DNA of 64,000 nt, taken from the NCBI RefSeq assembly GCF_000426685.1, contig NZ_AUFV01000016.1, positions 1-64,000 on the forward strand, in the 5' to 3' direction. Both the position numbers and the translations under genes were made by a program. Within the stretch, counting starts at the first letter, position 1. Every line of letters starts with the position of its first letter. Below are positions 52,630 through 62,691 of this stretch, one piece after another. A model generated the notes under the pieces. The model searched no databases. It saw only the letters and a list, made by a program, of their open reading frames with translations, and was not told the DNA's origin. Origin of the DNA: Solimonas flava DSM 18980. Its GTDB lineage: Bacteria; Pseudomonadota; Gammaproteobacteria; Nevskiales; Nevskiaceae.

Positions 52630-53288
52630 CGAAAAGCCTCCTCGACCGCGTCCATTCCGACTGGAGCCGTCAGTATGCGCCCGTGCAGTTCGACGCCGCC
52701 CGCCGTCAGCGCCAGTTCGCCGCGCGCCATCCAGGCGACCGCCTGCGGATAGATCTTCAGTTCGACTTCGGACATCACGCGGGCCGCCAGCGTCTGCGGC
52801 GTATCGTCCGCCCGCACCTTGAACTGCCCCTGAATGACGCGCGGCCCGCCGTCGAGCTCGTCGGTCACGAAGTGCACCGTCGCGCCGTGCTCGGCGTCGC
52901 CGGCGGCGAGCACGGCTTCGTGCGTATGCAGCCCCGGATGGCGCGGCAGCAGCGAGGGATGGATGTTCAGCATGCGGCCGGCGTAGGCGCCGATGAACAG
53001 CGGCGTGAGGATGCGCATGAAGCCGGCCAGCACAACGATGTCCGGCCGGTAGGCGGCCAGGCGCGAGACCAGCGCCGTGTCGTAAGCCTCGCGGCTGGCG
53101 TAATCGCGATGCGACAGCAGCTCGACGGCGATGCCGGCGCGCTGCGCGCGGGCGATGCCGCCGGCCTCGGCGCGATTGCTGAGCACGACGACGATGCGGC
53201 CGTCGATGCGGCCGTCGGCGCAGGCGTCGATCAGCGCCTGCAGGTTGCGGCCTTCGCCGGAGATGAGGACGGCGATGCGCGCCGTCAT
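52626..53288 (-). CDS. purN: Phosphoribosylglycinamide formyltransferase
   Basis: 220 residues. The phosphate loop is VLISGEGRNLQALID (arginine where many have serine). The catalytic triad is present in the sequence MLNIHPSLLPRHPGLHTH, HGATVHFV and DGGPRVIQGQF (Asn, His, Asp). It transfers formyl from 10-formyl-THF to GAR, the third step of purine synthesis. It lies 150 bp downstream of purM, with strong hairpins between. Confidence 0.93.
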   Translation of the reverse strand: MTARIAVLISGEGRNLQALIDACADGRIDGRIVVVLSNRAEAGGIARAQRAGIAVELLSHRDYASREAYDTALVSRLAAYRPDIVVLAGFMRILTPLFIGAYAGRMLNIHPSLLPRHPGLHTHEAVLAAGDAEHGATVHFVTDELDGGPRVIQGQFKVRADDTPQTLAARVMSEVELKIYPQAVAWMARGELALTAGGVELHGRILTAPVGMDAVEEAFR

Positions 53289-53302
53289 ACAAGTTCCCCG
53301 CA

Positions 53303-53346
53303 GCGCCGGCGCAAGGTCGCCGGCGCCGGCCGTCCGCGCGCGGACG
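53303..53346. repeat. Two strong hairpins between purM and purN
   Basis: GCGCCGGCG / CGCCGGCGC (53303-53326, 6-nt loop) and the 16-bp palindrome CGTCCGCGCGCGGACG (53331-53346). Neither has a T-run. They could protect the purM message or reduce read-through into purN. Confidence 0.5.
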
Positions 53347-53438
53347 CAGCGCCGGAACCGCGGCGTCCGCCACGGGACGCGCGCACTCCGGGCTCCGCGC
53401 TCGCGCCGGACGCCGGGCGCAGCGCCTGCCGCGCCGCC

Positions 53439-54470
53439 TCAGGCAAAGCGGACGTCCTGCTTGCCCTTGACGATCTCGCCCATCAGGAACGGCCTGGCGC
53501 CCGACTTCTTCAGCGACTTGAGCGCCGCGTCGGCCTCCAGGCGCGGCACGACGAGGATGAAGCCGACGCCGCAGTTGAACACGCGCCACATCTCGTCCTG
53601 CTCGACGCCGCCCTGCGCCTGCAGCCAGTCGAAGATCGCCGGGCGCTGCCAGGACTGGGTGTCGACCACCGCGGCGATGCCCTTGGCGAAGCAGCGCGGC
53701 AGATTGCCGACGATGCCGCCGCCGGTGATGTGCGACATGCCGCGCACCTTGATGCCCTGTTCGAGCAGCTTGAGCACCGGCTTGACGTAGATGTGGGTCG
53801 GCGCGAGCAGCGCGTCGGCGAGCGTGCCTTTGCCGAACGGCGCGTCGAGATCGGCCTTGGCGCGCTCGAGGATCTTGCGCACCAGCGAGTAGCCGTTCGA
53901 ATGCGGGCCCGACGACGGCAGGCCGATCAGCACGTCGCCGACCTTGATCTTGCTGCCGTCGATGATCTTGCTCTGCTCGGCGACCGCCACGCAGAAACCG
54001 GCGAGGTCGAAGTCGCTGCCGTGGTACATGCCCGGCATCTCGGCGGTCTCGCCGCCGACCAGCGCGCAGCCGGCCAGCTTGCAGCCCTGGGCGATGCCCT
54101 TGATGACCTGCGCGGCGTTCTTCTGGTCGAGCTTGCCGGTCGCGTAGTAATCGAGGAAGAACAGCGGCTCGGCGCCCGACACCAGCACGTCGTTGACGCA
54201 CATCGCGACCAGATCCTGACCGAGGCCCTGCACGCGGCCGCTGTCGATGCCGAGGCGCAGCTTGGTGCCGACGCCGTCGGTGCCGGACACCAGTACCGGC
54301 TTCTTGTACTTCTTCGGCAGGCCGACCAGCGCGCCGAAGCCGCCGACGCCCGCCAGCACCTCGGGCCGCCGCGTCGACTTGACGATCTTCTTGATGTCGT
54401 CGACCAGCGCGTCGCCGGCGTCGATGTCGACGCCCGCGTCGCGGTAGCTCAGCCCGCTGCTCTTCTTCAT
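53439..54470 (-). CDS. purM: Phosphoribosylformylglycinamidine cyclo-ligase
   Basis: 343 residues. The PurM fold shows [73 protein letters not shown] and [17 protein letters not shown], the complete ATP-binding set. It makes AIR in purine synthesis. Divergent from the DUF2066-perM-hda operon; a good -10 (TAAAAT on the minus strand, 54531-54536) lies about 60 bp upstream. Confidence 0.96.
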   Translation of the reverse strand: MKKSSGLSYRDAGVDIDAGDALVDDIKKIVKSTRRPEVLAGVGGFGALVGLPKKYKKPVLVSGTDGVGTKLRLGIDSGRVQGLGQDLVAMCVNDVLVSGAEPLFFLDYYATGKLDQKNAAQVIKGIAQGCKLAGCALVGGETAEMPGMYHGSDFDLAGFCVAVAEQSKIIDGSKIKVGDVLIGLPSSGPHSNGYSLVRKILERAKADLDAPFGKGTLADALLAPTHIYVKPVLKLLEQGIKVRGMSHITGGGIVGNLPRCFAKGIAAVVDTQSWQRPAIFDWLQAQGGVEQDEMWRVFNCGVGFILVVPRLEADAALKSLKKSGARPFLMGEIVKGKQDVRFA

Positions 54471-54530
54471 TCGCTTTGCCTTGTGTGCCTGAATGGGAAT
54501 GCGCCGGCCCGGAGCCGGCGCGATCCGGCT

Positions 54531-54536
54531 ATTTTA
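54531..54536 (-). promoter_or_regulatory. Likely -10 element of purM (TAAAAT)
   Basis: TAAAAT on the minus strand, 61-66 bp upstream of the purM start, in otherwise very GC-rich sequence. No good -35 hexamer and no clear PurR operator were found near it. Confidence 0.4.
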
Positions 54537-54641
54537 GCGGGACGCCCCGGCGCTCCGCAGGCGTGCCGGCGATCCGCCCTACCGCCGCCCTGTATCATTT
54601 CGCCGGCCCCGCGCCTTTTCGCCCGAAGACCCGACCCGCCG

Positions 54642-55268
54642 ATGACCCGACTCGCCCGCCTGCTGCTGCCGACCCTTTTGCTCGCCGCCGCCCTGGCCGC
54701 GCCCGTGGCCGCGCAGACCGGACCCGCGGCCGACCCGTACGAGGGCCGCGCGACGGTCGCCGACCAGAGCGCCGCCAGCCGCGACCGGGGCTTGCGCAGC
54801 GCGCTCGCCGAAGTCGTCGACCGCGTCAGCGGCCCCGGCTCGGCGTCCGGCGCGGCGGCGCCGCTGCTGGCGCGGGCCGGCCAGTTCGTGCAGCGCTACG
54901 CCTACGTCACGGACGCCGGCGCCGGCCTGCAGCTAGTCGCGCGCTTCGACCAGAACGCGGTCGACGGCCAGCTGCGCGCGCTCGGCCTGCCGGTCTGGGG
55001 CTACAGCGCGGCGCCGGCCGAGGACCTCGCGGTCAGTGTCGGCGGCGTGCGCTCGGCGTCCGATTACGCGCGCGTGCTGGCGACGCTGCGTGCCGCGTCC
55101 GGCGTGCGCAGCGTCGCCGTGCGCGGCGCCGACGCCGATCGCCTGCAGCTCGCGGTGCGCGCCGACGGTGGCGCCGCGCGCCTCGCCGGGACGCTCGCCG
55201 GCCAGCGTGCGCTGCGCGTCGAGCCCGGCGCATCCGCCGACGGCCTCGCGCTGCAGCTGGCGCACTGA
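54642..55268 (+). CDS. DUF2066 exported protein
   Basis: 208 residues with a Sec signal (about 1-24, ending VAAQ). The DUF2066 start DPYEGRATVADQSAASRDRGLRSALAEVVDRVSG is clear and is followed by QRYAYV and LQLVARFDQNAVDGQLRALGLPVWG. Function unknown; periplasmic. It opens the conserved gammaproteobacterial operon DUF2066-perM-hda, with TGATG overlap to the next gene. Confidence 0.88.
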   Translation: MTRLARLLLPTLLLAAALAAPVAAQTGPAADPYEGRATVADQSAASRDRGLRSALAEVVDRVSGPGSASGAAAPLLARAGQFVQRYAYVTDAGAGLQLVARFDQNAVDGQLRALGLPVWGYSAAPAEDLAVSVGGVRSASDYARVLATLRAASGVRSVAVRGADADRLQLAVRADGGAARLAGTLAGQRALRVEPGASADGLALQLAH

Positions 55269-56407
55269 TGGACGGCCTCGACGACATGGATGCTTCGCTG
55301 CGCCGGCACTGGCCGTGGTATGCCGGCGCGCTGGCGGCGCTGGTGCTGCTGTGGTTCCTGACGCCGATCCTGGCGCCGTTCGTGATCGGCGCCGGCATTG
55401 CCTACCTCGGCGATCCGATCGCCGACCGTCTCGAACGGCTCGGCCTGTCGCGCGCCGCCTCGGTCAGCATCGTCTTCACGGTCTTCGTGTTCGTGCTGCT
55501 GCTGCTGCTCGTGCTGCTGGCGCCGATGCTGTACGCGCAAAGCGTCGCGCTGATCCACAACATCCCGAGCTGGATCGGCTGGATGCTCGACACCGGTCTG
55601 CCAAAGCTCGGCATCGACATCGGCACGCGGCTCGACGCCGACGGCCTGCAGCAGATCGTCAGCGAGCACTGGTCGGAAGCCGGCGACATCGTCAAATCGC
55701 TGTGGCTGCGCGTCTCCGAGTCCGGCAAGGCCTTCGTGACGATGGCCGCGAACCTGCTGATGATCCCGATCGTCAGCTTCTACCTGATGCGCGACTGGGA
55801 TCGCCTCGTCGCCTGGATCGGCACGCTGATCCCGCCGCGCCTGCTGCCGCAGGCGAGCGGCTTCGCGCGCGAGGCCGACGAGGTGCTCGGCTCGTTCATC
55901 CGCGGCCAGCTGCTGGTGATGGCGGCGCTGGCGACGATTTACTCGGCCGGCCTGACGCTGGTCGGCCTCAAGCTCGGCCTGATCATCGGCGTGATCGCCG
56001 GCCTGCTCAGCTTCGTGCCCTATCTCGGTTTCGCGGTCGGCTTCGGCGCCGCGCTGATCGCGATGCTGGTGCAGTCGCACGAATGGCTGCCGCTGGTCTG
56101 GATCTGCCTGGTGTTCGGCCTCGGTCAGGTGCTCGAAAGCGCACTGCTGACGCCGATCCTGGTCGGCGACAAGATCGGCATGCATCCGGTCGCGGTGATC
56201 TTCGCGGTGATGGCCGGCGGCCAGCTGTTCGGCTTCATCGGCGTGCTCGTCGCGTTGCCGGTCTCCGCGGTCATCGCCGTGGCGCTGCGCCACGCCAAGG
56301 CGCAGTGGCTGCTGAGCCCGCTGTACCGGCTCGGCGCGCCGGCCGCGGCGCAGCCCGAAGCGCAGCCCGCGGCGCCGGCCGCCGACGAGCGCCAGCCACC
56401 GGCATGA
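55268..56407 (+). CDS. perM: AI-2E family transporter (PerM)
   Basis: 379 residues, seven or eight membrane helices. Landmarks are LTPILAPFVIGAGIAYLGDPIADRLERLG, PIVSFYLMRDWDRL, GSFIRGQLLVMAALATIYSAGLTLVGLKLGLIIG and the C-terminal ESALLTPILVGDKIGMHPVAVIFAVMAGG, all standard for the family. Transport role uncertain. Starts on the last base of the DUF2066 stop and overlaps hda (ATGA). Confidence 0.92.
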   Translation: MDGLDDMDASLRRHWPWYAGALAALVLLWFLTPILAPFVIGAGIAYLGDPIADRLERLGLSRAASVSIVFTVFVFVLLLLLVLLAPMLYAQSVALIHNIPSWIGWMLDTGLPKLGIDIGTRLDADGLQQIVSEHWSEAGDIVKSLWLRVSESGKAFVTMAANLLMIPIVSFYLMRDWDRLVAWIGTLIPPRLLPQASGFAREADEVLGSFIRGQLLVMAALATIYSAGLTLVGLKLGLIIGVIAGLLSFVPYLGFAVGFGAALIAMLVQSHEWLPLVWICLVFGLGQVLESALLTPILVGDKIGMHPVAVIFAVMAGGQLFGFIGVLVALPVSAVIAVALRHAKAQWLLSPLYRLGAPAAAQPEAQPAAPAADERQPPA

Positions 56408-57104
56408 GAGGCCGCCAGTTGCCGCTCGCCGTGCAGCTGCGCGACACGGCGAGCTTTTCGAGCTATTGGGCCGGCAGCAACGCCGAGACGGTCGCCGCGC
56501 TGCGCGCCCTGCGCCACCCGACGCTGCTCTACGGCCCGGCCGGTTCGGGCCGCACGCACCTGCTGCAGGCGCTGTGCCGCGAGCAGGGCGGCGCCTATCT
56601 GCCGCTCGCCGACCTCCGCGCCTACGGCCCCGAGGCGCTCGACGGCTTCGACGCCAGTCCGCTGCTGTGCCTCGACGATCTCGACGCGGTCGGCGGCGAA
56701 CGCGACTGGGCGCTGGCGCTGCTGCGCCTGATCGATCGCCGCCGCGCCGCCGCGCAGCCGTTCGTGTTCTCGGCGCTGGCGCCGCCCGAGCATCTGGCGC
56801 TGGCCCTGCCCGATCTGCGCACGCGGCTCGCCGCCTGCGTGGTGCTCGGCCTGCTGCCGCTGAGCGACCCCGAGCGCGCCGCGCTGCTGCACGACCGCGC
56901 GCAGGCGCGCGGCCTGGCGCTGCCGGCCGAAGTCGCACGCTGGCTGCTGCAGACCCAGGGCCGCAGCAGCGGCGCGCTGGTCGAGGCGCTCGAACGCCTC
57001 GACCGCGCCTCGCTCAGCGAGAAGCGGCGGCTGACGCTGCCGTTCGTGCAGGCGGTGCTCGGCCGGCCGGGCGCCGAGCGCCGCGCCGGCGACGACAGCG
57101 GCGC

Positions 57105-57108
<4 letters not shown>
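56404..57108 (+). CDS. hda: DnaA regulatory inactivator Hda
   Basis: 234 residues. An N-terminal RQLPLAVQL resembles the beta-clamp binding QL-x-LP-L motif of Hda. The AAA+ domain has a Walker A variant YGPAGSGRTHLLQAL (Arg in place of the usual Lys, as in many Hda) and LLCLDDLDAV as Walker B. Together with the clamp it stimulates ATP hydrolysis by DnaA and prevents re-initiation. No replication origin is seen nearby. Confidence 0.9.
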
Positions 57109-58081
<973 letters not shown>

Positions 58082-58132
58082 CTAGAAGCCCGCAGCGGCG
58101 CGCCGCTGCGCGGGCCGCCACCGGAGACGACG

Positions 58133-58597
58133 ATGCACCCGAATGCGCAGACGATCGAGACCTTCTACCGCGCCTTCCAGCGCCGCGACGCGGCAGCGAT
58201 GGCGGCCTGCTACCACGAGCAGGCACGCTTCTCCGACCCGGTGTTCCCCGATCTCGACGCCGGCGGCGTGCGCGCGATGTGGGCGATGCTGCTCGCCGGC
58301 GGCCAGGATCTGCGCCTGGAGTTCAGCGGCGTCGAGGCCGACGATCAGCGCGGCCGCGCGCACTGGGACGCGCGCTACACCTTCTCGGCGAGCGGGCGGC
58401 CGGTGCTGAACCGCATCGACGCCGAATTCGCGTTCCGCGACGGTCTGATCGTGCGTCATCAGGACCGCTTCGATTTCCACGCCTGGGCCGCGCAGGCGCT
58501 GGGCCTCGGCGGTCGGCTGTTCGGCGGCACTGCCTGGCTGCAACGCAAGGTGCAGGCCCGGGCCGCGCAGCGCCTCGCCGCCTGGCGCCGGCGCTGA
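58133..58597 (+). CDS. NTF2-fold (SnoaL-like) protein
   Basis: 154 residues, soluble. Starts with the standard helix TIETFYRAFQRRDAAAMAACYHEQARFSDPVFPDL and contains HWDARYTFSASGRPVLNRIDAEFAFRDGLIVRHQDRFDF, the repeated strand pattern of SnoaL-like polyketide-cyclase-fold proteins. Homologs are widespread without assigned activity. A C-terminal helix rich in arginine and alanine extends beyond the fold. Confidence 0.85.
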   Translation: MHPNAQTIETFYRAFQRRDAAAMAACYHEQARFSDPVFPDLDAGGVRAMWAMLLAGGQDLRLEFSGVEADDQRGRAHWDARYTFSASGRPVLNRIDAEFAFRDGLIVRHQDRFDFHAWAAQALGLGGRLFGGTAWLQRKVQARAAQRLAAWRRR

Positions 58598-58708
58598 ACG
58601 CTCGCGCACGGCCGGCGCGGGGGCTTCATCATTCAGTCATCTGCAGTTAACCCGGCGTTGACAAAGCCTGTGTTGCAGTGCGGCGGTCCGTCAACGAAAC
58701 CCGTCGCC

Positions 58709-59323
58709 ATGGCTTCCCTCGCCTTCGCCTCCCGCCTGCGCATCCCGCTGTCGCGGGCCCTCGTTGCCGCGCTCGCGGTCGTCATCCTGTTCAACGGCAG
58801 CTACTGGGCGCAGGAAGGGCTGATGCTCGGCGACCTGCTGACGAGCCTCGGCCTGGTGCTGATCGGCATCGCCACCGTCGGCCGCCTGTGGTGCAACCTC
58901 TACATCGTCGGCTACAAGAACAACACGCTGCTGACCACCGGCCCGTACTCGATCTCGCGCAATCCGCTGTACTTCTTCAGCAGCCTCGGCGCGGTCGGCG
59001 TCGGTCTGACCTGCGAGAGTCTGATCGTCACGGCGACGATCGCGCTGCTGTTCGCGGCCACCTACCCGAGCGTGATCCTGGCCGAGGAAAAGCGCCTCGC
59101 CGGCCTGCATGGCCAGGCCTGGAAGGACTACGTCGCCCACGTGCCGCGCTTCTGGCCGAAGTTCGGCCAGCTGACCGAGCCGGAACGCTACACCGTGCAC
59201 CCGCAGCAGTTCCGCCGTCACCTGCTCGATGCGCTGTGGTTCGTCTGGGCGGCGGCGATCGTGCAGCTGATCCAGACGCTGCACGACAGCGGCTGGCTGC
59301 CGGGCTACTGGCACGCCTTCTGA
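58709..59323 (+). CDS. Isoprenylcysteine/phospholipid methyltransferase-like membrane protein
   Basis: 204 residues, five helices. The SAM-binding C-terminal part has LLTTGPYSISRNPLYFF, YPSVILAEEKRLAGLHGQAWKDYVAHVPRFWPKF, which matches the ICMT/PEMT-like methyltransferase group. The acceptor could be a phospholipid or another membrane compound. An open frame extends 17 codons upstream but the ATG of MASLAFAS is better placed before the first helix. Confidence 0.85.
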   Translation: MASLAFASRLRIPLSRALVAALAVVILFNGSYWAQEGLMLGDLLTSLGLVLIGIATVGRLWCNLYIVGYKNNTLLTTGPYSISRNPLYFFSSLGAVGVGLTCESLIVTATIALLFAATYPSVILAEEKRLAGLHGQAWKDYVAHVPRFWPKFGQLTEPERYTVHPQQFRRHLLDALWFVWAAAIVQLIQTLHDSGWLPGYWHAF

Positions 59324-59329
59324 AAACCT

Positions 59330-59721
59330 TCAGCGCGGCCCGCCCGCGGCCGCGTCTTGGCGCACCCAGCCGATACTGAGCACATAACGCGTGCCGCGAC
59401 GCACCGGCGTTACGCGCTGCAAGCAGACATCCGGCCGGAACAGCTTGACGCGCCGGCTCGTCCAGATCGGCGCACGGCATTCGAATTCGCCACCCTCGCG
59501 GGCGCGCCGCAGCACGATGTTGAGGCGATAGCGGCAACCGGCCGACACCGGATCAACGTGCGGCGGAATTTCCAAACCCGGCGGAAAGCGCGGCAGACAG
59601 CCGTCGAACGGCAGCGACCCGTGCCCCTGCACGAGCCGCATCTTGCGTAGCCGGACTGCTGCCGGCCGCGCTGCCAGCGCAGCGCCGTGGCCAGATAGCG
59701 GCGCAGCGGCAGCGATGCCAT
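59330..59721 (-). pseudogene. Frameshifted 2OG-Fe(II) oxygenase-like gene
   Basis: The frame starting at 59721 (TGATG overlap with the transglycosylase stop) reads MASLPLRRYLATALRW-QRGRQQSGY. It then loses homology at about 59646, while the frame from 59641 continues with KMRLVQGHGSLPFDG, LEIPPHVDP, GCRYRLNIVLRRA and TPVRRGTRYVLSIGWV. One missing base between Tyr and Arg codons would join them into one protein of about 130 residues. The HxD iron ligands remain, but the expected distal histidine is glutamine (CLQRV). The gene is therefore probably dead, or the sequence has an error. The second frame alone (103 residues) could still be made. Confidence 0.65.
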
Positions 59722-60308
59722 CAGCTGCGATACCAGCGCCGGTTCAGGGCGTTGACGACCAGCATCGGATAGTCCGGCTTGCCGTAGCTGCCGTTGTAGC
59801 GGCCGAGCGCGCCGATCAGGTTGCCGCGCTCCTTGTCGAGATAGAACTTGAGAATCGTGCAGCCCATGCGCAGGTTGGTGCGCGCATGGAACAGATTGTC
59901 ATCCGGCTTGCCGATTTCCTTAAGCCAGAACGGCATGATCTGCATCAGGCCCTGCGCGCCGGCGCTCGACACGGCGTAGCGGTTGAAGCCGCTCTCGACC
60001 TCGATCACCGCCAGTACCAGCTCCGGCGCCAGCTTGGCGCGGCGTGCCTCGCTGTGCACGAGGCGCAGCAGTTCCAGGCGCTGGCCGGCATCCGGCATGA
60101 AGCGCTGCAGGCGGGCCGACATGTCGACCAGCCAGACCTCGGCATCGAAACGATGTTCGAAGCTGTCGGCGGCGCCGATGTTCTTCGCCAGCAGCGCGCG
60201 CAGCTCGGGCTCCGGCTCGCCGGTCGGCCCGGCGTGCACCGGCAGCGCCAGCGTCGCCGCCAGCAGTCCCGCCAGCCACGCCGCTCCGGCCGCGCTTCCC
60301 CGCCGCAC
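59721..60308 (-). CDS. Lytic transglycosylase (SLT-domain)
   Basis: 195 residues with a Sec signal (about 1-26, ending PVHA). The SLT core has the catalytic glutamate E105 in VIEVESGFNRYAVSSAGAQGLMQIMPFW, a NLRMGCTILKFYLD and a final ALGRYNGSYGKPDYPMLVVNAL. It cleaves murein with formation of 1,6-anhydro-muropeptides. It lies 9 bp after proS, so it is cotranscribed with it. Confidence 0.92.
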   Translation of the reverse strand: MRRGSAAGAAWLAGLLAATLALPVHAGPTGEPEPELRALLAKNIGAADSFEHRFDAEVWLVDMSARLQRFMPDAGQRLELLRLVHSEARRAKLAPELVLAVIEVESGFNRYAVSSAGAQGLMQIMPFWLKEIGKPDDNLFHARTNLRMGCTILKFYLDKERGNLIGALGRYNGSYGKPDYPMLVVNALNRRWYRS

Positions 60309-60317
60309 GCGCGAGGC

Positions 60318-62021
60318 TCAGGCCGACAGGCGCTCGAGCACGGCGGCGCTGGTCGCCGCGATCATCTCGGCCTTCTCGGCGCGACGATGCTTGTACTCGA
60401 ACTGCGCATTGGCGAGGCCCTTGTCGCCGATGACGACGCGGTGCGGGATGCCGATCAGCTCGGCGTCGGCGAACATCGAGCCCGGCCGGTTGCCGCGATC
60501 GTCGAGCGCGACGTCGATGCCGGCGGCGACGAGATCCTTGTACAAGCCCTCGGCCGCCTCCTTCACCGCCGCCGACTTGTCGCTGCCGATCGGGCAGATG
60601 ATGACGCGGAACGGCGCGAGCGCGTCCGGCCAGACGATGCCGTTGGCGTCGTGATTCTGTTCGATCACCGCCGCCGCGAGGCGCGTCACGCCGATGCCGT
60701 AGCAGCCCATCTCCGGCGTCACCGCCTTGCCTTCGGCGTCGAGCACGCTGACGTTCATCGCCTTCGTGTACTTGGTGCCGAGCTGGAAGATGTGGCCGCC
60801 CTCGATGCCGCGGTAGAACTTGATCGTGCCGACGCCGTCCGGGCTCGGATCGCCCTCGGCGATCATGCGCAGGTCGGCGGCCTCCGGCTCGGCGCAGTCG
60901 CGGCTCCAGTTCACGCCCGCCAGGTGATGGTCGTTCTCGTTGGCGCCGCAGACGAAGTCGGCGATCTCGGCCGCCGCGTAGTCGGCGATCACCGGAATCG
61001 GGCAGCCGACCGGGCCGAGATAACCGACTTCGCAGCCGAACACCTTCAGCACATCTTCCGGCGCCGCCATCGTCAAGGGGCTGGCGATCTTCGGATGCTT
61101 GGCCGCCTTGATCTCGTTGAGCTGGTGATCGCCGCGCAGCGCGATGCCGACCAGGCCGCCGTCGGCGCCCTTGACGACCAGCAGCTTGACCTTGTCGGTC
61201 AGCGGCACGTTCATGAACTTCGAAACCTGCTCGCAGGTCTTCTGGCCCGGCGTCGCGACCTTCTCGACGCTCTTCGTTGCCGCCGCGCGCGGCGCGCCGC
61301 TCGGCCTGGTCTCCGCCGCCTCGACATTGGCCGCGTACGTGCCGCCCTGCGCGACCGCGAGCAGGTCTTCACCGGACTGCGCGAGGATGTGGAACTCCTC
61401 CGACATCGCGCCGCCGATGTTGCCGGAGTCGGCCTTCACCGGACGGAACTCGGCGCCCAGCCGCGTGAAGATGCGGATGTAGGCCTCGCGCATGTTCAGG
61501 TATTCGCGATGCAGGTCTTCCGCCGTCATGTGGAACGAGTACGCGTCCTTCATCAGGAACTCGCGCGAGCGCATCACGCCGAAGCGCGGCCGGCGCTCGT
61601 CACGGAACTTGGTCTGGATCTGATAGAAGTTGACCGGCAGCTGGCGGTAGCTGCGGAAGTCCTGGCGGAAGTGATGGCAGATCACTTCCTCGTGCGTGGG
61701 ACCGAGGCAGAAATCGTTCTGGTGACGATCCTTGAAGCGCAGCATCTCGGCGCCCATCTGCTCCCAGCGTCCCGACTCCTGCCACAGCTCGGCCGGCTGC
61801 ACCGACGGCATCAGCAGTTCGAGCGCGCCGGCGCGATTCATCTCCTCGCGCACGATCGCCGCGATCTTGGTCAGCGTGCGCAGACCGATCGGCAGCCAGG
61901 TGTACAGGCCGCTGCCGAGCTGGCGGATATAGCCCGCGCGCAGCATCAGCTGATGGCTGACGACCTGCGCGTCGGCCGGCGTCTCTTTGGTCGTGGACAG
62001 CGGGAATTGCGAAAGGCGCAT
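60318..62021 (-). CDS. proS: Prolyl-tRNA synthetase (bacterial type with editing domain)
   Basis: 567 residues. Class II motifs: motif 1 around [34 protein letters not shown], motif 2 around [25 protein letters not shown], motif 3 in [17 protein letters not shown]. The inserted editing domain (about 225-405) contains [22 protein letters not shown]. An anticodon-binding domain completes it. ATG giving MRLSQFPL is the usual start; a longer open frame upstream is not coding. Confidence 0.97.
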   Translation of the reverse strand: MRLSQFPLSTTKETPADAQVVSHQLMLRAGYIRQLGSGLYTWLPIGLRTLTKIAAIVREEMNRAGALELLMPSVQPAELWQESGRWEQMGAEMLRFKDRHQNDFCLGPTHEEVICHHFRQDFRSYRQLPVNFYQIQTKFRDERRPRFGVMRSREFLMKDAYSFHMTAEDLHREYLNMREAYIRIFTRLGAEFRPVKADSGNIGGAMSEEFHILAQSGEDLLAVAQGGTYAANVEAAETRPSGAPRAAATKSVEKVATPGQKTCEQVSKFMNVPLTDKVKLLVVKGADGGLVGIALRGDHQLNEIKAAKHPKIASPLTMAAPEDVLKVFGCEVGYLGPVGCPIPVIADYAAAEIADFVCGANENDHHLAGVNWSRDCAEPEAADLRMIAEGDPSPDGVGTIKFYRGIEGGHIFQLGTKYTKAMNVSVLDAEGKAVTPEMGCYGIGVTRLAAAVIEQNHDANGIVWPDALAPFRVIICPIGSDKSAAVKEAAEGLYKDLVAAGIDVALDDRGNRPGSMFADAELIGIPHRVVIGDKGLANAQFEYKHRRAEKAEMIAATSAAVLERLSA

Positions 62022-62353
62022 GGCGAAATCGTTCGTGTACGGAAGGCGCGGATTGTACCTGCGGGCGCGCCGCCCGGCGCCACATCGCGAACGTACGGAC
62101 GCTCCGGCACGACGGTCGTACGCGGCACGTCGTGCCCTGCGCGATGCGAGCCGCGGCGCGCACGTGATGCAGCGCTGCGCGCGAGGACTTTGCTTACGTC
62201 GCGGCGATACGATAGCTTTCGCTCGCTGTGTGGTGTTGCGAACGCGCGGACTCGACGTTGTGCGGTATCGGCGGCGAAATCGGAGCGGTCGGCATGCACT
62301 CAAACAGGACGTTCTGAAGACCACAGTTGCACAACATTCGAGGGAGTTCATCG
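62022..62353. promoter_or_regulatory. 332-bp divergent region between proS and the H1-like gene
   Basis: No open frame with coding character. It must hold promoters for both genes. The best candidate towards the H1-like gene is TTGCTT (62190-62195) with a 17-bp spacer and TAGCTT (62213-62218). No T-box was expected or found for proS in this phylum. Confidence 0.3.
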
Positions 62354-62686
62354 ATGGGTACCGAAACCACGCCGGGACCGGCGAAAGCCGCGCCGACCAT
62401 GACCGAACCGGCGAAGCCGGCGAAGAAGGTCGCCAAGAAGGCGAAGAAGGTGGCCAAGAAGGCCGTGAAGAAGGTCGCCAAGAAGGCTGCCGCAAAGAAG
62501 GCTGCCGCCAAGAAGCCGGCGGCGAAGAAGGTCGCCAAGAAGGCCGTGAAGAAGGTGGCCAAGAAGGCGGCGAAGAAGGTCGCCAAGAAGGCCGCCGCCA
62601 AGAAGCCGGCTGCGAAGAAGGCGACGGCGAAGAAGGCCGTGAAGAAGGTGGCCAAGAAGGCCGCCAAGAAGGCGAAGAAGAAGTAA
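62354..62686 (+). CDS. Lysine/alanine-rich histone-H1-like protein
   Basis: 110 residues. After a 30-residue Pro/Thr start the chain consists almost wholly of [14 protein letters not shown] and KKPAAKK repeats, as in the C-terminal tail of eukaryotic H1 and the AlgP/Hc1-like bacterial proteins. Such tails bind DNA non-specifically. The DNA is correspondingly a near-perfect array of AAGAAGGTCGCC-type units. ATG at 62354 has a GGGAG site; a TTG nine codons earlier is unlikely. A strong terminator follows. Confidence 0.85.
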   Translation: MGTETTPGPAKAAPTMTEPAKPAKKVAKKAKKVAKKAVKKVAKKAAAKKAAAKKPAAKKVAKKAVKKVAKKAAKKVAKKAAAKKPAAKKATAKKAVKKVAKKAAKKAKKK

Positions 62687-62691
62687 GCGCG

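Noticed and set aside
62354-62686. Lysine-rich repeat array as a non-coding tandem repeat
   Set aside because: It is in frame from an ATG with a ribosome-binding site to a stop followed by a strong terminator, and matches H1-like bacterial proteins.
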